DNA of 10,745 nt from positions 405 to 11,149 of the forward strand of contig LIUJ01000270.1 in assembly GCA_001462255.1 (NCBI GenBank), read 5' to 3'. The position numbers and the translations under genes were made by a program. This DNA is from Fibrobacteria bacterium GUT77. Lineage in GTDB: Bacteria > Fibrobacterota > Chitinivibrionia > Chitinivibrionales > Chitinispirillaceae. Positions 1 to 5,334 of the stretch are shown in pieces; position 1 is the first letter of the stretch, and every line of letters starts with the position of its first letter. The notes under the pieces were generated by a model. It ran no database searches. It was not told the origin of the DNA and saw only the letters and a program-made list of their open reading frames with translations.

Positions 1-1422
1 GCGGAGATACTCGGCAAGCTGGCTATATACGAGGCCAAGCAGAATGACGATGACGGCCAGAACACGCAGATGTACCAGAACGCCTATATCACCGGAAGGG
101 CGTATAGGTGGCATTGGGTTGCGCAGGGCGAGGACGGCAAGGCGGAGATAAAAAGCGAGGTTCTGAACCCCTACGCCGTATATTTTGACCCCGACAGCAG
201 AGATGTTATTTCCAGGGCGGATGCCCAATTCGTGGATATATGCCACTGGCTTCTGCCGGAAGACATTGCGGAGAAGTTCCCGCAGGTTGCCAAAGAGATA
301 AGCGGCAACATTGAGGACAGGCTTCTGTTCTCCAGCTTTGAGAAATACGACCACAGCCTTAACCGCAAGCACGAGGACGAGACCGATTTCCACGGCAAAA
401 AGCTTGTGGTGGAGCGTTACTACAGGCTTAAAAACACTCTTATGCTTGCCGTCTGGGCACCCGACACGAGCGACAAGCTGCTTTACAACGGCCCCTACCA
501 TACGCAGCCCAAAGACCCCGCCACGGGCAAGGTAATGTTCCCTGTAACGGAGCTTGTGTCTGATAGCATTATGGGCGATAGCGATGGGTTTGTGGAGTTT
601 CTGAAAGACCCTATAAAGATGGTTTCCGCTCTTTATACCCAAATCCTTGAAGCCGCAAGGCATACCGGAAGCGGCTACCTTGTGAACAGAGATGCGTTCG
701 CAACGCCGGAGGAAGCGGACAGGGCGATGAAATACGGCCCCCACGCCAATAAAAGATACGAGCTAAATCCCAAGGCAAACCCAAGCACGGCCTTTGTTCC
801 TATACCGAATGTTTCGCGCCCGACTATAAGCGTTGATGTTCTGGAGCGGATAAAGCTGGAGCTTGACGAGATTACAAGCGCGACAAAGGCATTGCGGGGC
901 GAAAGGGAGGAGAGCGGAACACCCGCCAGCCTTAACCAGCAGCGCATAGAGCAGTCCAACAACCAGCTCAATTCGTTCTTCTCGTTCATAAAAAGATATT
1001 TGCAGCAGAATTTGAAGCTCCGCTATGCCTACTGGCGCGAGAGCTACACGGACGAAATGACATTCCGCATCGCAACGCCGCAGGGCGGACAGGAAGCGGT
1101 GACTATAAATACGCCGCAGACCGATTGGTGGGGAAACCCCACAGGCGTTAAAACCAACGACATATCCTCGGCGAAGTTTGACATAGTAATTTCCGATAGC
1201 TTCAAGTCGCCTACGGCTATGGCTAAGATGGTGGCGGAAATTCTGGAAATGCTGAAGAACCCCGCTATAGCGCAGAATCCGGCTATAGCTCCGGTTCTGG
1301 TTGAGGAATACATAGATGCAAGCAAGCTCTCTATGTCCGCAAAGGAAAAGATTAAGCAACAGCAAGCGCAGCAGCAACAAATGCAAGCAATGCAAATGCA
1401 ACAACAAGGAGTAGCAGCATGA
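1..1422 (+). CDS. Phage portal protein, P22-like type (5' end missing)
   Basis: Portal proteins form the dodecameric ring at one capsid vertex through which DNA is packaged and ejected. The frame is open from base 1, so the true start lies to the left; the ATG at 70 is internal. The 473 visible residues include NPYAVYFDPDSR at about 56-67, the wing-region pattern I associate with P22-type podovirus portals, followed by a tryptophan-containing segment and long amphipathic helices. The end is glutamine- and methionine-rich (KQQQAQQQQMQ), as in the helical barrel tail of some podovirus portals. P22 portal is about 725 residues, so roughly a third may be missing. The stop TGA (1420-1422) overlaps the next start as ATGA, and scaffold and capsid genes follow in the expected order. 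The family assignment rests on motif memory and gene order, not on a search. Confidence 0.85.
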   Translation, partial: AEILGKLAIYEAKQNDDDGQNTQMYQNAYITGRAYRWHWVAQGEDGKAEIKSEVLNPYAVYFDPDSRDVISRADAQFVDICHWLLPEDIAEKFPQVAKEISGNIEDRLLFSSFEKYDHSLNRKHEDETDFHGKKLVVERYYRLKNTLMLAVWAPDTSDKLLYNGPYHTQPKDPATGKVMFPVTELVSDSIMGDSDGFVEFLKDPIKMVSALYTQILEAARHTGSGYLVNRDAFATPEEADRAMKYGPHANKRYELNPKANPSTAFVPIPNVSRPTISVDVLERIKLELDEITSATKALRGEREESGTPASLNQQRIEQSNNQLNSFFSFIKRYLQQNLKLRYAYWRESYTDEMTFRIATPQGGQEAVTINTPQTDWWGNPTGVKTNDISSAKFDIVISDSFKSPTAMAKMVAEILEMLKNPAIAQNPAIAPVLVEEYIDASKLSMSAKEKIKQQQAQQQQMQAMQMQQQGVAA

Positions 1423-2729
1423 TAGCAAGAATACACAGAGACACCGATATGGGCGGTCAGGGAGGCAGCGGTGACACAGGAGCAGCAAGCACTGCTGGAG
1501 GCGTATCGCCAGAAACGCAGGGAAGCGGAAGCGGAGGAGAGAGCGGAAGCATTACGGACGGTGAATATGCTACGGGCAATGCTGAAGTCAGCGGAAGCGG
1601 AACTGGAACGTCTGGAGCAACGTCTGAACCTGACTGGAACGCCATAAGGCAAAACGATTTGAAAGGGATAGAAATCCCGGAAGAGTATTTGGAAGAGTAT
1701 GAGCGAAAGGTAACCGAAGGCTTTTTCGACAAGCAACCTGAGCAAGCGGAGGCCCCGGAACAGGCAAGCCAGCCGCAGTACACGGAAGCCGAGAAAAAGC
1801 TGATGGCCGAGTTCGGGGCGAAAACACCGGAGGAAGCGTGGGAGAAGGCGAGAGCTTTCAGGAACCAAGCTACCCAAGCGATGGGCAAAGCAAAGGAAGC
1901 GGAGGTTCTAAAGCAAAAGCTTCTGAACCAGGCGAACCTTTACCGAGACTTGGCAAAAGGAGTACCTGAAGCATTAGCATATTGGGAGCGAGAGACGGGC
2001 GAGAAGTTCCAGATGCCGGGCGCGCAGCAGCCAACCCAGCCGGAGAACCCCTACGCACAGTTCTTGCTCACGGAGGAGGAGATAGCGGATTCGCTTGACC
2101 CTAATCTTGGAAGGCAATTCAACGCCAAGATGCAGGTTATGATAGATGCTTTCCAAGAGCAGCAGAAGGCTTTGAACGCGAAGCTGGGAGACGTGGACGA
2201 ATACAAGTCCTACGTCGAGCAGCAGAGGCGCGAGGCTTGGACTGCCAAGACGAAATCAGATACGCTGGACAGCATCCTCCAAACAATTGAAGCACACCCC
2301 GAAGACTACGCGGGACTATCCGGCAAGCCGGCAAGGGCATTCGTGGAACGCTACCTGAGCGAGCGTCCGCGATACCTCTCTGACCCAAGCACAGTGCCGC
2401 CTGAGTTCGCGGAACTGCACGAGGTCGTGAACCTGTTCCGCGATAGGAAGGTGTCGTGGGAGGAAGCCCACGCCATACGCAACTACGGCGGAATGAAGGG
2501 CAAGCTGGCGGAGGCAAAGAAAGCTTCTGCTGGTTCCACGCCAAAGAAGCCTACGGTCGGCGTTGCCGGTTCGGGAGCGCAAATGAACGCTGCCAACCTA
2601 AGCGATGCGCAGATACAAGCGATGGCGGCGGGAAAGATGGATATACCGGAGGAGTGGCTGGAGGACGGGGACATAAGCCCTACCAAAACGCCGCAGAATC
2701 TATACAAGCTCATGGTAGGCGTAGCCTAG
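1419..2729 (+). CDS. Scaffold-like protein between portal and capsid
   Basis: This 436-residue acidic, Glu/Gln/Ala-rich protein has the composition and position of a phage scaffolding protein, which guides capsid assembly from inside and then leaves or is degraded. Residues 1-68 are a low-complexity Gly/Ser/Thr linker; from about 70 (DWNAIR, KGIEIPEEYLEEY) it becomes mostly helical. Helical or coiled-coil stretches lie at about 120-180 and 235-300, and the C-terminal end is KTPQNLYKLMVGVA. The ATG at 1419 overlaps the portal stop and has AAGGAG at 1406-1411, seven bases upstream, so I prefer it. Alternatives are ATG at 1449 and, less likely, TTG at 1659. Bases 1471-1647 are also open in another frame with a strong coiled-coil reading. 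No protease motif is visible. The role is inferred from place and composition. Confidence 0.75.
   Translation: MIARIHRDTDMGGQGGSGDTGAASTAGGVSPETQGSGSGGESGSITDGEYATGNAEVSGSGTGTSGATSEPDWNAIRQNDLKGIEIPEEYLEEYERKVTEGFFDKQPEQAEAPEQASQPQYTEAEKKLMAEFGAKTPEEAWEKARAFRNQATQAMGKAKEAEVLKQKLLNQANLYRDLAKGVPEALAYWERETGEKFQMPGAQQPTQPENPYAQFLLTEEEIADSLDPNLGRQFNAKMQVMIDAFQEQQKALNAKLGDVDEYKSYVEQQRREAWTAKTKSDTLDSILQTIEAHPEDYAGLSGKPARAFVERYLSERPRYLSDPSTVPPEFAELHEVVNLFRDRKVSWEEAHAIRNYGGMKGKLAEAKKASAGSTPKKPTVGVAGSGAQMNAANLSDAQIQAMAAGKMDIPEEWLEDGDISPTKTPQNLYKLMVGVA
1471..1647 (+). CDS. Possible overprinted small coiled-coil protein inside the scaffold gene
   Basis: In the frame one base ahead of the scaffold frame, a GTG at 1471 follows AGGGAGG (1459-1465) by five bases and opens a 58-codon frame ending TAA at 1645. 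The peptide is charged and helical. V31, L34, L38, A41, L45, L48 and L52 give an unbroken 3-4-3-4-3-4 heptad pattern, ending LERLEQRLNLTGTP. The scaffold frame here reads only Gly/Ser-rich linker. Glycine is mostly GGA in this stretch, unlike the GGC-leaning neighbours, and GGA is what makes glutamate in this frame. The frame matches the portal's and stays open right after the tandem stop TGA TAG (1420-1425), so it might instead be a cut-off portal extension. Purine-rich low-complexity DNA can also be open by chance. Function unknown. Confidence 0.35.
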   Translation: MTQEQQALLEAYRQKRREAEAEERAEALRTVNMLRAMLKSAEAELERLEQRLNLTGTP

Positions 2730-2730
2730 C

Positions 2731-2758
2731 ATGGGAAAGCAACAATTCAACTAGGAGG
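2731..2758 (+). promoter_or_regulatory. Capsid gene ribosome binding site with embedded stop of a 7-codon minicistron
   Basis: AGGAGG at 2753-2758 lies five bases before the capsid ATG, close to ideal. Its first bases are part of a TAG stop (2752-2754) that ends a seven-codon frame (MGKQQFN) starting at ATG 2731, two bases after the scaffold stop. Ribosomes leaving the scaffold gene could translate this minicistron and end on the capsid binding site. The binding site is clear; the minicistron role is inference. Confidence 0.6.
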
Positions 2759-2763
2759 CTATA

Positions 2764-4011
2764 ATGGCCGTATTCAACATGAGCGAAGGGTGGTGGAAAA
2801 CCCAGAGCAAGAAAAAGACGAAAGACAACCAGGTTGGCAGTGTGTGGCTGCAGGTGTCAAACAAGAGGGATGGCTTGCCGTCCATCCCAAACGCAAAGGA
2901 TGCGAAAGTTCCCAAGGAAGTGCTCCACTACGTGGGCTCGGAATTGGAGAAAAATTCGTTCAAGGTAACCATACCTATGCTGGAAGGGCTGAAGGAAGAT
3001 GGCGTTGGCGGATTGCAGACGGCTGAGGGCAAGGGCGAAACCGTAGGCGCGCTTTACGCGGATGCGTTCTGGAACACTTCCCGCAAGGTTGTGAACGTGA
3101 ATGTAAAGGGCGTGGAGCTTCATTCCGTGGCGTATCTTGAAACGGTCAAGGACGCGCATTCAAACATTAGCGATTTCTTCGCCGATGATAAGGATTACGG
3201 CTGCCAGATGGCTTTGCTGGAAGGCGGCGACAGGTACATAACGAATGATGACTACTGGAAGGATTACACGGAGCAGAAGACCGCCCCGCGCGCCAAGAGC
3301 ATACATCCAAACATAGCCTATCCCGGCATGTCCGCAGCTATAACCCGCTCCGCAACCTACGCAACCGATATGGACAACATAGTGAACGAGCTGAAGGATA
3401 TTCCCGGCAGCGCAAGGTTTAGCCTTGCTTCGCTTGACGGCTGCGTTGATTATGCCCAGAGGCTAAAACCCCTGAACTACAGCGCGAATGGAAACAAGGT
3501 GGACTATCTTATACTCGTCAGCAAGGAGCAGGCTCGCCAGCTGAGGCGCGACCCCGAATGGATAGAGCTTATGAAAAGCGCGGAGAAGCGTGGCCCTGAT
3601 AACAGAGCTTTAAGCGGCATACTAGGCGTTTATCTGAACGCGCTGGTTATCCAAGACATACGCTCCCCGATACTCAACCTGAACGCCAAAAAGTTTGAGT
3701 ACGTAACACCCGTGGAAGCTAATCTGGATGCCGACAAGTTCTACGGCTATGCCAAGCTCAACCGCAAGCAAGGGGAAACGATGGAGATTGCCCGCGTGCT
3801 TGGGGCAGGGGCCATAGGCTGCCCGCTTGTGTACGATATACAGTGGAGCGAGAACAAGAGAGACCACGGATACCAGAACGAGCTTTGCGGCGAGATTGCA
3901 AGAGGCTTCAACAGGCTGGATTTCAGAGGCAAGGAAAAAGACGGGAGCGCAAAGATTAAAAACATTTCCTCCGCGTTATACTTCACCCCAACCCCGGCAA
4001 TAACCTACTAG
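2764..4011 (+). CDS. Major capsid protein, N4-gp56 / DUF4043 type
   Basis: This is the shell protein of the head, 415 residues. Two stretches match what I know of the N4-gp56/DUF4043 capsid family. Residues 67-110 hold FKVTIPMLEGLKEDGVGG followed by an LQTAEGKGE and WNTSRK pattern, the usual conserved block after the N-arm. Residues 247-298 hold VDYLILVSKEQARQLRRD, then a W, an A-x-x-RG-x-x-N and a GILGVYLNALVIQD segment. The C-terminal part (GYQNELCGEIARGFNRLDF) also follows the family pattern. The size is within the usual range. The start is fixed by AGGAGG at 2753-2758. It follows the scaffold gene by 34 bases and its TAG stop lies inside the next gene's binding site. Isoleucine is 14 ATA, 6 ATT, 2 ATC. 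Confidence 0.9.
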   Translation: MAVFNMSEGWWKTQSKKKTKDNQVGSVWLQVSNKRDGLPSIPNAKDAKVPKEVLHYVGSELEKNSFKVTIPMLEGLKEDGVGGLQTAEGKGETVGALYADAFWNTSRKVVNVNVKGVELHSVAYLETVKDAHSNISDFFADDKDYGCQMALLEGGDRYITNDDYWKDYTEQKTAPRAKSIHPNIAYPGMSAAITRSATYATDMDNIVNELKDIPGSARFSLASLDGCVDYAQRLKPLNYSANGNKVDYLILVSKEQARQLRRDPEWIELMKSAEKRGPDNRALSGILGVYLNALVIQDIRSPILNLNAKKFEYVTPVEANLDADKFYGYAKLNRKQGETMEIARVLGAGAIGCPLVYDIQWSENKRDHGYQNELCGEIARGFNRLDFRGKEKDGSAKIKNISSALYFTPTPAITY

Positions 4012-4015
4012 GAGG
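4009..4015 (+). promoter_or_regulatory. Ribosome binding site overlapping the capsid stop (TAGGAGG)
   Basis: The capsid TAG stop (4009-4011) is the first part of TAGGAGG, whose AGGAGG (4010-4015) lies four bases before the ATG at 4020. Terminating ribosomes sit on the next initiation site, which should couple the two genes tightly and give high output of the downstream protein. Confidence 0.7.
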
Positions 4016-4019
4016 ATAT

Positions 4020-4277
4020 ATGGCTGATTTTAAGTTAGGAGATAGCAACTTCCGCCCGATGAAAGCGGGCTATAGTTTCGTGGAGATAAACGCCACATCT
4101 GCAAGCCCCGAAACAAATGCGTTGGTGCCGCTCGGCAAAACCTACAGGAGCATCAAGCCTGTGGCCGTGGCGTGCTCCGCAGGCTCGGCAAGCGTGAAGG
4201 TCGTGGACAAGGCAAACGTTAGCTTTACCTCCACGGCCGCCGGAGATGTCACGATAACCTTGGAATGCGAGGGGTGA
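4020..4277 (+). CDS. Small beta-rich protein after the capsid gene, possible decoration protein
   Basis: An 85-residue protein that I do not recognise by sequence. It is rich in Ser, Ala, Val and Thr and its second half alternates hydrophobic and polar residues (SASVKVVDKANVSFTSTAAG, then DVTITLEC), which suggests a small beta sandwich of Ig-like kind. There is no signal peptide or membrane segment. Its place directly behind the capsid gene and its strong binding site built into the capsid stop suggest a high-copy virion protein such as a head decoration or cement protein. That is inference from position and fold impression. The stop TGA (4275-4277) is one base before the next ATG. Confidence 0.7.
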   Translation: MADFKLGDSNFRPMKAGYSFVEINATSASPETNALVPLGKTYRSIKPVAVACSAGSASVKVVDKANVSFTSTAAGDVTITLECEG

Positions 4278-4278
4278 T

Positions 4279-4557
4279 ATGGCTAATCTAATCATAACCG
4301 CGAAAGCATCGGCATTCAAAAGCAGGGGCATACACCCAAAGGCGTTCAATTATTTTGAGAACGCCGAAGGCACGCCCTGCATAGTTTTGCCGACAGCTAA
4401 GAATGGCACCGTTTCGTGGAACGTGCCGGATACTCCGCTCAACAGGTCTTTGATACGCAAAGACTTCGCTGGTTCGGAGGTATATTCGTGCAAGTCTATA
4501 GATATGGAGAATCCAGAGCCGTTTGAGGCCGGAGCGAAAGAAAATGCCGAACCTTGA
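4279..4557 (+). CDS. Small hypothetical virion-region protein
   Basis: A 92-residue protein of unknown function. It begins MANLIITAKASAFKSRGIHP, contains a likely beta segment (GTPCIVLPTAK, TVSWNVPDTPLN) and ends in an acidic Pro/Glu-rich tail. Two cysteines are present at about 54 and 70 in a protein expected to be cytoplasmic or virion-borne. The start ATG at 4279 follows the previous stop by one base, with GAGGGG (4269-4274) four bases upstream, so it is translated by coupling with the gene before. Its last 14 bases overlap the next gene. Head completion or decoration is possible, but nothing in the sequence decides it. Confidence 0.7.
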   Translation: MANLIITAKASAFKSRGIHPKAFNYFENAEGTPCIVLPTAKNGTVSWNVPDTPLNRSLIRKDFAGSEVYSCKSIDMENPEPFEAGAKENAEP

Positions 4558-4765
4558 CGATGCCAAACGCAGGGAAGCAGAAAGAATCGCGCGGCAGAAA
4601 AAAGAGTACGAGGAGCAGCTGAAACGCTACGAGGAGCAGCGTACCTTCCTTGATTCAATGCTTGACAAGGCATCCGAGGCGAAGGATTTCGTTTACAGGA
4701 ACCGGAACAAAGATGTCCAGAACAAGCAGATAATGGAGGAAGCGAAGCGGAGGCGGTCTCAATGA
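4544..4765 (+). CDS. Small charged coiled-coil protein
   Basis: From ATG 4544 this encodes 73 residues, strongly charged and predicted helical almost throughout, rich in Lys, Arg, Glu and Gln (EYEEQLKRYEEQRTF, ending KRRRSQ). GGAG at 4531-4534, nine bases upstream, supports this start over a TTG at 4523 that would add seven residues. The gene overlaps the previous one by 14 bases and shares ATGA with the next. Two copies of YEEQ exactly one heptad apart are encoded by a 13-base DNA repeat. Such proteins beside head genes can be minor scaffold, inner head or connector factors, but no family is recognised. Confidence 0.7.
   Translation: MPNLDDAKRREAERIARQKKEYEEQLKRYEEQRTFLDSMLDKASEAKDFVYRNRNKDVQNKQIMEEAKRRRSQ
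4607..4640 (+). repeat. 13-base direct repeat, one heptad apart
   Basis: The sequence TACGAGGAGCAGC occurs at 4607-4619 and again at 4628-4640. The period is 21 bases, seven codons, so the duplication adds exactly one coiled-coil heptad (YEEQ to YEEQ) in the small charged protein. Confidence 0.75.
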
Positions 4766-5334
4766 CCCTCGCTTATATGGTTTCGCTCGTGTATGGCAGC
4801 TTCGGCTTCCGCTTCCAGTGCTCGCCGCTTGACGTGCTCTACGCCCTTGATTCGGCGCAGAAAGCCGCGTTCGCCAAGGACTGCCGCGCGTTCATTCGCG
4901 ATGGCGTTCTGGGCGAGGGCGGAAGCCTGCCCGATGACTGCCGCGAGGTTATAGACTGCGGCGGGGCGGTGGACTTGTTTTCGCGCAAAGCAGACGGCGA
5001 AGCCGGAACGCCGCTGCAATACTATATCCGCCCCCCGTCCTTGACGGCGAACGGCGGGCTTACGCTTGACAACTTAGAATTGCTGGGCACCGAACAATCG
5101 CAGCTGAACGGCGATGACCTGCCTTTCTACGAAACAGACGAGAAAACCGTCATAGTGCCCCAAGAATGGCGCAGGCAGGTTCTCGTTGAGCCAGCTATAG
5201 CCCTGCTTGACGCGGGCTTGTACGGCGACAAGGCTACCCAGGCAAACCTTGACGGGTTTTTCCGCGAATGGTGGCAGGCTATGGATGCGAGGCCTCGCGA
5301 CCGAAAGCCTATTGATAGCGCGGGGGCTTGGTAA
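4762..5334 (+). CDS. Candidate head-tail adaptor or connector protein
   Basis: A 190-residue protein in the slot where podoviruses such as P22 carry the adaptor (gp4) that extends the portal, between capsid-region and nozzle genes. Its first 70 residues are aromatic- and Cys-rich (C at about 20, 42, 60 and 66). A Pro-rich loop follows (YYIRPPSL, about 93-100). The C-terminal half has two likely helices (QEWRRQVLVEPAIALLDAGL and ANLDGFFREWWQAMDARPR). The pattern of a helix with a short linker and a WW-containing helix near the end is compatible with a connector, but I do not recognise the family; a minor tail protein is an alternative. GGAGG (4749-4753) lies eight bases before the ATG. It overlaps its neighbours by ATGA and TAATG. 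Confidence 0.65.
   Translation: MTLAYMVSLVYGSFGFRFQCSPLDVLYALDSAQKAAFAKDCRAFIRDGVLGEGGSLPDDCREVIDCGGAVDLFSRKADGEAGTPLQYYIRPPSLTANGGLTLDNLELLGTEQSQLNGDDLPFYETDEKTVIVPQEWRRQVLVEPAIALLDAGLYGDKATQANLDGFFREWWQAMDARPRDRKPIDSAGAW

Noticed and set aside
1350..1412. CAA/CAG-rich tract at the portal end as a regulatory or hypervariable repeat
   Set aside because: The units are irregular and it is explained as the Gln/Met-rich portal tail seen in other podovirus portals.
763..1488. Minus-strand open frame of 241 codons rich in Leu and Cys
   Set aside because: Its Leu/Cys-rich start is the reverse reading of the CAA/CAG repeat at the portal end; no binding site or family pattern.
1044..1877. Long minus-strand open frame of 277 codons opposite portal and scaffold
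   Set aside because: It is Cys/Ser/Leu-rich without domain pattern, spans two well-supported + strand genes, and follows from their codon-position bias.
2137..2544. 135-codon minus-strand frame inside the scaffold gene
   Set aside because: Arg/Pro/Cys-rich shadow with no binding site or motif.
2456..2764. 102-codon + frame bridging the scaffold end and capsid start
   Set aside because: Gly/Arg-rich shadow with no heptads, no conserved look and no good binding site, unlike the overprinted frame at 1471.
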